From the NCBI GenBank assembly GCA_002683135.1, contig NYSS01000045.1, positions 21,863 to 59,038 on the forward strand: 37,176 nucleotides of DNA, given 5' to 3'. Under the pieces are notes generated by a model. It searched no databases. It worked only from the letters and a program-made list of their open reading frames with translations, and was not told where the DNA came from. This document shows positions 26,835 to 34,439 of the stretch, piece by piece; the stretch's first letter is position 1; each line of letters starts with the position of its first letter. The stretch is from Planctomycetota bacterium. Lineage in GTDB: Bacteria > Planctomycetota > GCA-002687715. The translations under genes and the position numbers were made by a program.

Positions 26835-29054
26835 CTACTGGGCTGCGTCCAGCGCGTTGGCGATGACGAGCAGGGCCATGGCCGTGCCGTAGCTGCGTCC
26901 GACCTCATGGCTATCCATGAACGTGCCGTCCATTTCGGGGTATCCGAGGACGTGGTCGAGCAGCCGTTCGTGGTGCTCGCCGCGCTGACCCGCTGGGAGC
27001 AGGGAGATGGCTTCGCTCGTGTGGTACAGGGCGTGGAAGAACATGAACCCGGCGATCTGCCCGTCCGAATGGAAGTCGGTGCGGCGGACCGCCTCGATCC
27101 TGTCGTAGAACTTCCAGAACGTGTCGAACGCGAACCGCATGCGCTTGTCGTCGCTGGCGCCGAGGGACAGCAGGGCTCCCTCGGCCATGGGCATACGTGT
27201 GCTCGCGTTCTTCAGCCCGTCGCCGCGAGACGCGCCGCGGGCGGCGCCGCCGTAGGAGAACGACCCGTCCTCGAAGCGCGCCGCCAAGAGCGCGGTCTTG
27301 GCGCTGTCCAGGACAGGCTGGGGGATCTTGACCCCGCAGCCCTTGGCCGCGACCAGGCCCTGGACCATCGCGGCTGTGCAGAACGCGTTGCCGTATTCGT
27401 GGGCCCAGAATCCGGTTTCTGCCTGGCGCGACTCGGCGTCCTTGACGATGCTGCGCATGTGGAGGCGCAGCTTGCGTCGGCGCGTCTCGTCTCCCGACGC
27501 CCGGTGCCTGGCGGCGAGGTACATCAAACGATACGCATCCGAGTACACGTCCTCGTTCTTGCCCCGGTTCATGTGCATGGGGTCCAAGAGGTACTTCTCG
27601 CCGCGGCGGATGGCGTCATCGATGGTCTCGTGCAGAGACTCCGGAGCGCGCGCCTTCTGGCGCAGCAGCGCCTGGCATGCGAGGGACGAGACGGCTACCC
27701 ACACGTTTGGGGTGATCCGCTTGTCGGGGCAGTAGGCGTAGCGCGCGTCGTTCCAGCCGCCGTCGTCGCGCTGCTGCTCCAGCAGGAAGCGGACGCTCCG
27801 ATCCACGACGTCGGTGATGGGGAGGCGGTCGCCCGGCCACGTGGTGTCGATGGGCAGGGTCTTGAAGGCCCCGTCGGGTAGCCACTGGAGCCGCGCGACA
27901 CCGGAAAAGGCCGCCCCGATGGGGCGTCCATCATCGATGCCGACGAGCACATTAGCCTTGGCACGACGCCCCCAGACCGTGTCCGGGTGGTCCTGGACGA
28001 TCTTCTGGAACCGGCGCACGGCGCCGACCTCGTCACCTGCCTGGGCGCGCAGGCGCGCGAGCAGGTACGCGGCCTCCGCCTGGCGCGGGCCCGCCGTGTC
28101 AGCCGCGGCCTGCAGCGGCTGGATCGCCTCGTCAAAGCGGCCCGAGCGTACGAGGATCAATCCGCGCTCCGCCTGGAACCCGCCGCCGAGGGGCGCGAGG
28201 CCCGGGACGCGTCCCCTCCGGGCCGAGCGCTCGAAGCTCCGCGCCTCGCGAGGAGACATGTCTTTGGTTTTTTCGTCGATGACCTGTTGCCGCGTCGCGA
28301 GCGCGTTGTCGAGCTGTTCGAGCGCGGTCTCGCCGTCACGGGCGCGTCGCAAGAGCGTGGCGCGCTGGTAGATCTTATTCGGCGTCGGCTTCTCAGCGCT
28401 CATGAGCGACGTCAGCGCGTGCGCCCATTCGCCGCGGTCCATGGCCGCGTCGAACGAGGCGCCATCGGCGAGCTTGCCGTGCGCCTTCTCGAGGACATCG
28501 CGCAGGACGCCGCACATCCACGGCGCGTTGATCGTGCGAATGTTGCGCACGATGTGTAGAGCGCTCCCATCTGGCGCGATGAAGATCACCGCGGGTTCCA
28601 GGAACGTGAGGGGGCGGACGTCGAATCGTTTGCACAGATCGTCGTCGCATACCATGCGGATCGGCGTGAAAGACGCCTTCACGATTCGCTCCACGTCCGG
28701 GTCACTCCAGACGACCTGGCGCATAGCGATGTCCAGCACGGGCGCCCGGATCATCTGGCGTCCGCGCTTGGTGGACTCGACCACCTTGTAGACGTACCAG
28801 AGCACCGGCTTCTTCGATTCCCTGGCCTGAGCGATGGCGGCGTCCAGCATGGCCACGCGATCGACGGCGGCCTCCTTCGAGGTCAGGGAGGTCTTGAAGC
28901 GCTGCTTGTCGAGGAACTCGGCCTCGTCGTCCACCCACTCGATGGTCTCCAGTTGGAGGCCCTGAGCTGGGTGGGCGCGGCTGGGGGCTTGGGGGCGCTG
29001 GGCGGGGAGGAGGGCGGCCAGGACGGCGAATAGGGTGAAGGTTTTGCGGTTCAT
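26835..29054 (-). CDS. Secreted thioredoxin-like, TPR and alpha/alpha-toroid (prenyltransferase-repeat) protein
   Basis: 739 residues with a signal peptide (MNRKTFTLFAVLAALLPAQ). Residues about 60-195 look like a thioredoxin fold of the exported type (AAIAQARESKKPVLWYVYK, DVRPLTFLEPAVIFIAPDGS) but lack a CxxC, so it is not a redox enzyme. Residues about 205-370 carry TPR-like helices (FQAERGLILVRSGRFDEAIQPL, AYLLARLRAQAGDEVGAVRRF). From about 400 to the end are repeats of the squalene-cyclase/prenyltransferase type (VDRSVRFLLEQQRDDGGW, ALLAARFEDGSFSYGG). It is divergent from, and 106 nt away from, another exported thioredoxin-like gene. On the minus strand TAGACT ends 9 nt before the ATG. Biochemical role unknown. 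Confidence 0.85.
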   Translation of the reverse strand: MNRKTFTLFAVLAALLPAQRPQAPSRAHPAQGLQLETIEWVDDEAEFLDKQRFKTSLTSKEAAVDRVAMLDAAIAQARESKKPVLWYVYKVVESTKRGRQMIRAPVLDIAMRQVVWSDPDVERIVKASFTPIRMVCDDDLCKRFDVRPLTFLEPAVIFIAPDGSALHIVRNIRTINAPWMCGVLRDVLEKAHGKLADGASFDAAMDRGEWAHALTSLMSAEKPTPNKIYQRATLLRRARDGETALEQLDNALATRQQVIDEKTKDMSPREARSFERSARRGRVPGLAPLGGGFQAERGLILVRSGRFDEAIQPLQAAADTAGPRQAEAAYLLARLRAQAGDEVGAVRRFQKIVQDHPDTVWGRRAKANVLVGIDDGRPIGAAFSGVARLQWLPDGAFKTLPIDTTWPGDRLPITDVVDRSVRFLLEQQRDDGGWNDARYAYCPDKRITPNVWVAVSSLACQALLRQKARAPESLHETIDDAIRRGEKYLLDPMHMNRGKNEDVYSDAYRLMYLAARHRASGDETRRRKLRLHMRSIVKDAESRQAETGFWAHEYGNAFCTAAMVQGLVAAKGCGVKIPQPVLDSAKTALLAARFEDGSFSYGGAARGASRGDGLKNASTRMPMAEGALLSLGASDDKRMRFAFDTFWKFYDRIEAVRRTDFHSDGQIAGFMFFHALYHTSEAISLLPAGQRGEHHERLLDHVLGYPEMDGTFMDSHEVGRSYGTAMALLVIANALDAAQ

Positions 29055-29063
29055 GGCCGTTTG

Positions 29064-29069
29064 AGTCTA
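29064..29069 (-). promoter_or_regulatory. TAGACT -10-like box, leaderless candidate
   Basis: On the minus strand TAGACT is followed by 9 nt and ATG 29054, with no Shine-Dalgarno sequence. Confidence 0.35.
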
Positions 29070-29087
29070 CGGGCGGAGCTTGGGACG

Positions 29088-29137
29088 TGTCGAGTCGCCG
29101 TCGGGTGCGTACACTGGGCACCGGCCATTTCTGGCCG
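29088..29137 (+). promoter_or_regulatory. Possible promoter and leader hairpin upstream of the selenoprotein candidate
   Basis: TGTCGA (29088-29093, weak -35) and TACACT (29110-29115) are 16 nt apart. In the leader, CGGCCA (29122-29127) pairs perfectly with TGGCCG (29132-29137) around a TTTC loop. GGAG at 29151-29154 is the ribosome-binding site, 6 nt before ATG 29161. Confidence 0.4.
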
Positions 29138-29160
29138 AAGTGGTCGTTTTGGAGAATGCT

Positions 29161-30132
29161 ATGAGAGTCATTGCGGGCGCCCTGGCCCTGTCGGTCGCCT
29201 TGAGTGCGGTCGCAGGAGCGCAGAGCAACGAAGAGAAATACAAGAAGAAGCTCGAGAAGGAGTTCGTCTCCAAGGTCGAGTGGGTGACAAGTCTGGAGAA
29301 GGCTCAAGAGGCCGCCGCTGCGCAGAACAAGCTGATCTTCGGCTACTTCACGCGCAGCTACTCCCCGTGACCTCCCTGCAACGCATTGGAGGGGGGTCCC
29401 CTCCTTGAAGAGTGGTGGGCAGAGGCCAGCAAAACTGTGATCCCGTATCTCAACGTGACCGCTCGCTTTGACGGCGCACCGGATCAGGATCTCTTGAAGG
29501 CAAAGGGCGGCCGCGGCTTCCCCTATTGCACGATCATGAACGCCAAGGGCGATGTGGTCTGGGAGGTCCGGCCGAGCGCTCAGGCGGCGTTCGCCAAGGG
29601 CGTCAAGGGCGCCACCGCGCTCGCGAAGTTCCAGGCCGAACTGGAGAAGGACAAGGAGAACAAGGCCCTTCAGGCCAACGTCGCCATCCTCGACTTCATG
29701 GGCCGCAACCAGCGCGAGAAGACGTCGACCGTCGCCGAGCTCGAAGAGCTCGCGAAGGCCGAGGGCGTCGACGCGGAGATCTTGAAGGAGTTCTCCACGA
29801 TCAAGAAGAGCGAGCAGATCATGGGCGCGCTTCGTAGTCAGCGCCGTGACGGCGGCAAAGCCTTGCTCGCATTGGCGAAGAAGGGCGTCGCGCCGGACGA
29901 CGACGATGACATGGCGACGCAGTACTGGGTCATGGTGACCCAGGCCGCGATCGGGGCCAAGGATACGGCGCTCGCCACCAAGGCGGTCGACAAGTTCGTG
30001 GCGTCCGCGAAGGGCAAGCCCTTCGAGAAGCGCGCCGAGGAGTTCGGGGCTGATCTCAAGAAGCAGATCGCTGAGATCTCCGCCGGCGGCGACAAGAAGG
30101 ACGGCGGCGACAAGAAGGACGGCGGAAAGTAG
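29161..30132 (+). CDS. Secreted thioredoxin-like selenoprotein candidate (UxxC), read through TGA at 29368
   Basis: ATG 29161 (GGAG 6 nt upstream) begins a signal peptide (about 1-20, ending AVAGA). The frame meets TGA at 29368-29370, codon 70, and is then open in the same frame to TAG 30130-30132, for 323 residues in all. Before TGA: QNKLIFGYFTRSYSP; after it: P-P-C-N-A-L-E-G-G-P-L. The TGA thus occupies the first redox position of a thioredoxin-type motif, giving U-P-P-C (Sec70, Cys73). Downstream the fold continues (TVIPYLNVTARFDG, GFPYCTIMNAKGDVVWEV), followed by an Ala/Lys-rich helical region and a GGDKKD repeat tail. A stem-loop with GGU loop follows the TGA at SECIS distance. The alternatives, a nonsense mutation or sequencing error of a Cys codon, would need to fall on exactly this codon. 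Role: exported thiol-selenol redox protein (inference). Confidence 0.85.
29388..29404 (+). promoter_or_regulatory. Candidate bacterial SECIS hairpin
   Basis: GGAGGGG (29388-29394) pairs perfectly with CCCCTCC (29398-29404) around the three-base loop GGT (29395-29397). The loop begins 24 nt after the TGA ends, inside the spacing usually allowed for bacterial SECIS elements, and has G at its first two positions as SelB recognition usually needs. The stem is built from codons such as TTG, GGG and CTT that are uncommon in this GC-rich gene, which suggests selection on the RNA. No bulged U is seen in the stem. Confidence 0.75.
30085..30120 (+). repeat. Two tandem 18-bp copies encoding GGDKKD
   Basis: GGCGGCGACAAGAAGGAC occurs at 30085-30102 and again, identical, at 30103-30120, at the 3' end of the selenoprotein candidate. 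It codes for a hydrophilic Gly/Asp/Lys tail; a site where copy number could vary by slippage. Confidence 0.9.
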
Positions 30133-30151
30133 GCCTGGGCCTTCTCACGCA

Positions 30152-30191
30152 ACGAAAAACGCCCCGGGGGAGACCCCGGGGCGTTTTTCGT
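30152..30191. terminator. Bidirectional intrinsic terminator
   Basis: An 18-bp perfect stem, ACGAAAAACGCCCCGGGG (30152-30169) with its reverse complement (30174-30191), closes a GAGA loop. The five A and five T flanking the GC core give a U-tract in both directions. It serves both convergent genes, the selenoprotein candidate and the M28 peptidase, and starts 19 nt after the former's stop. Confidence 0.95.
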
Positions 30192-30200
30192 GACAGGCGC

Positions 30201-31784
30201 TTAGTTGTCGCCGTCGCGTGCCGAGGGCTTGCGCGGGAGCATGGCGTCGCGCTGGGCGGCGTGCCACGCGAAGGACGCGATGATCGTCGACGCCTGCTTC
30301 AGGTCGTCGGCGGCCGCGTGATCCCAGTTGTCCATGTTGGAGTGGTGTGTCTGCGTCGAGTAGGCCACCGGATCCTGGATGAACTGGAAGCCCGGGAGGC
30401 CGACACCGTCGAACGACTGATGGTCCGTGCCGCCGGTGTTGTTGAGCGTCAGCGTGGACGCACCCAGGTCGTGGAAGGGCTTGAGCCACGCACGGAAGAT
30501 GGGGGCGATCACCTCGTTGCCCTGGAGGTAGACGCCGCGGAGCTTGCCGGTGCCGTTGTCCATGTTGAAGTAGCCGGACAGCTTGGCGTGCTCGGGGTGG
30601 ATGGTGGTAGGAGGCTGACCGCGGCCTGCTGACTCGGCGAAGTGCTTCTTGACGTAGGCCCGTGAGCCACGCAGCCCCTGCTCCTCTCCGGACCACAGGG
30701 CGATGCGGATGGTGCGGCGCGGCGCTCCCTTGCTCTCGACGAGCTTGGTGAGCAAACGCATGGCCTCCATCATGGTGGCGCTGCCGCATCCGTTGTCCGT
30801 CGCGCCGGTGCCCGAGTGCCACGAATCGAAGTGGGCGCCGAGCATGACCACTTGATCCTTCAGGTCGCTGCCCGGGATCTCGGCGACGACGTTGAACTCC
30901 CGCAGGTCGTCCTCGAAGTACTGGGTCTTCAGCGCCACCTCCATCTTGACCGGGATGCCCTTCTCGATGAGGCGCACCAGGCGGTTGTAGTGCTCGACGG
31001 CGAGGGTGAACTGGGGGACCACCTTGACGCCCTTGCTGGATGAGCTCTGACCCCCGCGCCGGCCGGCGCCCGGGGCGCGCGGAACGGACGCGCTCGACAC
31101 GAAGATCGTGCCGTACTGGCCCTTGGACCCACGGTCCATGATCGCGAGCGGCTGCTTGGAGAACACCAGGTTGTTGAGCTGACCTCCGCGCATGAAGGAC
31201 GAACGATTGCGGCGCGTTCCTCGACGGCCGCGGTCACCGCGGCTCGCCTGGTTCGCCATGTCCAGCAGGTCATCCGAGTTGAACCGCCGCGCGGGGCCGT
31301 CGAACGGTTCGAATGCGTCTCGCATCTCCTGCATCAGGACGATCTTGCCCTTGAGGTCCATGGCCTCGATCTGCTCCTTGGTCTTTCCGGAGAGCGACAC
31401 GACCTCGGCCGTCGTTTTCTCGAGCGTGGGTGTCCATGCCTTCGGGTAGCCGTGGACGGGCCACGGGTTCTCGCCGACCACACCCAGGGAGAAGCCATCA
31501 AGCTGCCACCCGCGTCCGAACTCGCCCCACTCCTCCATGGCGGCGTTCTTCAGGCCCCAGCCCTCGAGGGTCTTCACGGCCCACTTCTGGGCTCTCCGGA
31601 GGTTGGGCGAACCGGTCAGGCGCGGGCCGTAGACGTCGCACATCCAGCTCAGGTGGTCCATGACCTGGCTCTGTTCCAGGCCATGATCTCTCAGGATCTT
31701 GATGGCTTCGTCGTCGACGGGTTCCTGTGCCAGAACGCTGGCGGGCAAGGTGGCGAGGACGAGCAGAAGAATGAGGTGACGCAT
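30201..31784 (-). CDS. Secreted M28 family zinc aminopeptidase
   Basis: 527 residues from ATG 31784, chosen because GGAG lies 9 nt upstream and it gives a clean signal peptide (MRHLILLLVLATLPASVLAQ). A PA-type insert lies at about 120-290, with a Ser/Arg/Gly-rich stretch (RGDRGRRGTRRNRSS and GRRGGQSSSS). The M28 domain has the two-zinc ligands in place: His318 (LGAHFDSWH), bridging Asp330 (GATDNGCGSA), catalytic and metal Glu367-Glu368 (WSGEEQGLRGS), Asp409 (FNMDNG) and His480 or His481 (STQTHHSNMDN). It should remove N-terminal residues from peptides in the periplasm or outside. It ends 10 nt beyond the shared bidirectional terminator. Confidence 0.95.
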   Translation of the reverse strand: MRHLILLLVLATLPASVLAQEPVDDEAIKILRDHGLEQSQVMDHLSWMCDVYGPRLTGSPNLRRAQKWAVKTLEGWGLKNAAMEEWGEFGRGWQLDGFSLGVVGENPWPVHGYPKAWTPTLEKTTAEVVSLSGKTKEQIEAMDLKGKIVLMQEMRDAFEPFDGPARRFNSDDLLDMANQASRGDRGRRGTRRNRSSFMRGGQLNNLVFSKQPLAIMDRGSKGQYGTIFVSSASVPRAPGAGRRGGQSSSSKGVKVVPQFTLAVEHYNRLVRLIEKGIPVKMEVALKTQYFEDDLREFNVVAEIPGSDLKDQVVMLGAHFDSWHSGTGATDNGCGSATMMEAMRLLTKLVESKGAPRRTIRIALWSGEEQGLRGSRAYVKKHFAESAGRGQPPTTIHPEHAKLSGYFNMDNGTGKLRGVYLQGNEVIAPIFRAWLKPFHDLGASTLTLNNTGGTDHQSFDGVGLPGFQFIQDPVAYSTQTHHSNMDNWDHAAADDLKQASTIIASFAWHAAQRDAMLPRKPSARDGDN

Positions 31785-31911
31785 CGCATGAGACTCCAGG
31801 GTGATGGCGGAAGGGGGGGATCGTACCAGCCGCTGTCTGGTAGCGTGCGGCGGTGCCAGGTGCGCCGTGAGGCCCGCCATTTGGCATTTGATTCAAGGGA
31901 CAGGAGCGGTC

Positions 31912-32100
31912 ATGGGTGACCGGGGGAACAAGGCCATGGGTCCGATGATCTTGAAGCTGTTCGTGGTGGCGCTCGTCGCCGCGGGGATCGCGCACGGGGT
32001 TCAGTACCTGCTGATGGGCGAATCCCACGCGTCCATGAGCGGGGGCGTCGCGGGCGGCGTGGCGGCCGTCGCGTTGACCATGATGCGGCGCAAGGGCTGA
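31912..32100 (+). CDS. Small membrane protein (62 aa)
   Basis: ATG 31912 has CAGGAG about 6 nt upstream. One or two membrane helices are visible: MILKLFVVALVAAGIAHGVQ (about 12-31) and SGGVAGGVAAVALTMM (about 43-58), with a basic end (RRKG). No family recognised. It stands between the divergent M28 peptidase and the DUF1080 gene. Confidence 0.6.
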   Translation: MGDRGNKAMGPMILKLFVVALVAAGIAHGVQYLLMGESHASMSGGVAGGVAAVALTMMRRKG

Positions 32101-32158
32101 GCGCGCTGAATCCGCGCGCGGCCGTGAGCCGCGCCCCTCACGTTCTCTGGGAAGACGG

Positions 32159-32164
32159 TATCCT
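32159..32164 (+). promoter_or_regulatory. TATCCT -10-like box before the DUF1080 gene
   Basis: TATCCT is 24 nt before ATG 32189, with GGAG (32176-32179) between. The same hexamer lies at 22080-22085, 26 nt before msrA. Confidence 0.35.
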
Positions 32165-32188
32165 GGGCGGATCTTGGAGTCCCTCATC

Positions 32189-32977
32189 ATGCACACCCGT
32201 CTCGTCGCCACCCTGCTCATCCTCGTCACCGCCGCGTCCGCACAGGACAAGCCCCCAGCCGACGAGGGCTGGATCTCCCTCTTCAACGGCAAGGACCTCA
32301 CCGGCTGGACGCCCAAGATCAAGGGCTACCCCCTCGGCGAGAACTTCGGCAACACGTTCCGCGTCGCGGACGGTGTGCTGCAGGTCGGCTACGAGAAGTA
32401 CGAGAAGTTCAACCGGCGCTTCGGTCACATCTTCTACAAGACCGAGTACTCCCACTACCGACTCAAGCTCGAGTACCGGTTCACCGGTGAGCAGGTGCCC
32501 GGCGGCCCCGGATGGGCGTTTCGCAACAGCGGCATCATGGCCCACGGCCAGTCCGCCAAGAGCATGAAGAAGGACCAGGACTTCCCTGTCTCCATCGAGG
32601 TGCAGCTGCTCGGCGGCCCCGGCAAGGGCGAGCGCGCCACCGGGAACCTCTGCACTCCGGGCACCAACGTCGTCATGGCCGGCAAGCTGGTCCGCCGTCA
32701 CTGCACCAATTCCAAGTCCAAGACCTACCACGGAGATCAGTGGGTCACCTGCGAGCTTGAGGTCCGCGGCAACGACTTCGTTCGCCACACCATCAACGGC
32801 GAGGTCGTCCTCGAGTACAGCAAGCCCCAACTAGACGATCGGGACGGCGACGCCAAGCCGCTCATCGCCGCGCGCAACGGCGAAAAGATGCTCTCGTCGG
32901 GGACCATCTCCTTGCAGTCCGAGAGCCACCCCTGCGAGTTCCGGAACATCAAGCTGCTTCCCCTGAAGGCCAACTGA
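32189..32977 (+). CDS. Secreted DUF1080 (3-keto-disaccharide hydrolase-like) protein
   Basis: 262 residues. ATG 32189 is chosen over an in-frame TTG at 32174 because GGAG (32176-32179) lies 9 nt before it, and a signal peptide (MHTRLVATLLILVTAASAQ) follows. The family signature W-I-S-L-F-N-G-K-D-L-T-G-W begins at about residue 28, followed by the jelly-roll pattern (FYKTEYSHYRLKLEYRF, NSGIMAHG, SIEVQLLGG, EFRNIKLLPL). DUF1080 (PF06439) proteins bind or cleave glycans; the 3-keto-glucoside hydrolase activity is known for some members only. In Planctomycetota they are often exported and numerous. Confidence 0.93.
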   Translation: MHTRLVATLLILVTAASAQDKPPADEGWISLFNGKDLTGWTPKIKGYPLGENFGNTFRVADGVLQVGYEKYEKFNRRFGHIFYKTEYSHYRLKLEYRFTGEQVPGGPGWAFRNSGIMAHGQSAKSMKKDQDFPVSIEVQLLGGPGKGERATGNLCTPGTNVVMAGKLVRRHCTNSKSKTYHGDQWVTCELEVRGNDFVRHTINGEVVLEYSKPQLDDRDGDAKPLIAARNGEKMLSSGTISLQSESHPCEFRNIKLLPLKAN

Positions 32978-33041
32978 CGGCGCCCCCAGGAGGGTGACCG
33001 GATGTCTGAGGACGCCCCGCAAAGGCTAGGTCGCGGTGTGA

Positions 33042-34439
33042 TCAGGCGAGCAGTGGCTGGACCACGTGGCCGTGGACGTCGGTGAGGCGGTAGCGGCGAC
33101 CCTGGAACTTGTAGGTGAGGCGTTCGTGGTCGATGCCGAGCAGGTGGAGGATGGTCGCCTGCAGGTCGTGGACGTGGACCGGGTTGGTCGCGATGTTGTA
33201 GCCGAAGGGGTCGGTGCTGCCGTACACCGTTCCCGCGTTCACGCCGGCGCCCGCCATCCACATGGTGAAGCAACGGGGGTGGTGGTCGCGTCCGTAGTTG
33301 CCCTTGGTGAGCTTGCCTTGGCAGTAGGCGGTGCGGCCGAACTCACCACCCCAGATGACCAGGGTGTCGTCCAGGAGGCCGCGTCGATCGAGGTCGCGGA
33401 CCAGGGCCGCCGAGGCGCGGTCGGTCTCGCGGCACTGGTTGCGGATGGCCCCGGGGAGCCCGCCGTGCTGGTCCCAGCCCTGATGGAAGAGCTGGACGAA
33501 GCGGACGTCGCGCTCCAGGAGCCGCCGCGCCAGCAGGCAGTTGGCGGCGTAGGTGCCCGGTGTCTTGGAGTCCTTGCCGTAGAGTGCGAACACCTCGTCC
33601 GGCTCGTCCGACAGATCGGTGATTTCGGGGACCGACACTTGCATGCGGTACGCGAGCTCCGCCTGCGCCATGCGCGAGCGGATCTCGGGGTCGAGCTCGT
33701 GGGTCTCCTGGTCTTGGTGCAACGCGCGCAGGGCGTCGAGCATGCGACGGCGATCGGATCGGGCGAGGCCGTCCGGGTTGGTGAGATAGAGGACCGGGTC
33801 TCGCCCGGGCCTGAGCTGGGTGCCCTGGTGCTTGGACGGCAAGAAGCCCGCGCCCCACAGGCGCGCGTACAGGGGCTGGCCGCCCTTGTTCTTGGTGACC
33901 AGGATGACGGAGTCGGGGAGATCCCTGTTGAGGCTCCCGAGTCCGTAACTCAACCACGAGCCGATGGACGGTCGCCCCGCGATCTGGGAACCCGTCTGGA
34001 AGAAGGTGATGGCGGGGTCGTGGTTGATGGCTTCGGTGTGCATGGAGCGGACCACGCACAGCTTGTCCACTATCTTGGCCGTCTCGGGCAACAGCTCGCT
34101 CACCTCGGTGCCGCAGGCGCCGTGGCGGGCAAACTTGAATACGGTGCCGGCGAGGGGAAGGGTCGCCTGGTGTCCGGACATGGCGGTGAGCCGCTGACCC
34201 TGACGGATCGAGTCGGGCAGCTCCTCGCCCCAGCGCTCGTTCAAGACCGGCTTGTGGTCGAACAGGTCGTGCTGGGCGGGGCCGCCGGACTGGAACAGAT
34301 AAACGACGCGCTTGGCGCGCGGCGCATGGTGCGGCGCACCCGTGCCGTCGAGGAGGCTGTTCAAGCTCAACGCACCGAGTCCCAGGGCCGTCTGACCGAG
34401 GAAGGCGCGTCTTGTGAGGTCGAGGGGGTCCATGGTCAT
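33042..34439 (-). CDS. DUF1501 protein with twin-arginine signal
   Basis: 465 residues. ATG 34439 overlaps the upstream stop as ATGA; the ribosome-binding-like GGAG fits a second ATG two codons later (34433) better, so the start is uncertain by two residues. A Tat signal (LTRRAFLGQTALGLGALSL) is followed by the alkaline-phosphatase-superfamily DUF1501 domain (PF07394): KRVVYLFQSGGPAQHDLFDHKP, VVRSMHTEAINHDPA, FVQLFHQGWDQHGG, LVIWGGEFGRT and YGRDHHPRCF. The conserved Asp/His/Glu residues suggest a metal-dependent hydrolase, but no activity is established for the family. It is almost always paired with a DUF1549/DUF1553 partner, as here. Confidence 0.95.
   Translation of the reverse strand: MTMDPLDLTRRAFLGQTALGLGALSLNSLLDGTGAPHHAPRAKRVVYLFQSGGPAQHDLFDHKPVLNERWGEELPDSIRQGQRLTAMSGHQATLPLAGTVFKFARHGACGTEVSELLPETAKIVDKLCVVRSMHTEAINHDPAITFFQTGSQIAGRPSIGSWLSYGLGSLNRDLPDSVILVTKNKGGQPLYARLWGAGFLPSKHQGTQLRPGRDPVLYLTNPDGLARSDRRRMLDALRALHQDQETHELDPEIRSRMAQAELAYRMQVSVPEITDLSDEPDEVFALYGKDSKTPGTYAANCLLARRLLERDVRFVQLFHQGWDQHGGLPGAIRNQCRETDRASAALVRDLDRRGLLDDTLVIWGGEFGRTAYCQGKLTKGNYGRDHHPRCFTMWMAGAGVNAGTVYGSTDPFGYNIATNPVHVHDLQATILHLLGIDHERLTYKFQGRRYRLTDVHGHVVQPLLA

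Noticed and set aside
29371-29394. CCTCCC right after the TGA pairing with the GGAGGGG arm, competing with the SECIS-like stem
   Set aside because: The match is imperfect and weaker than the 7-bp perfect stem with GGU loop.
29371-30132. The part after the TGA as a separate gene
   Set aside because: There is no ribosome-binding site with a suitable start, it begins in mid-fold, and it is in frame with the signal-peptide-bearing part upstream.
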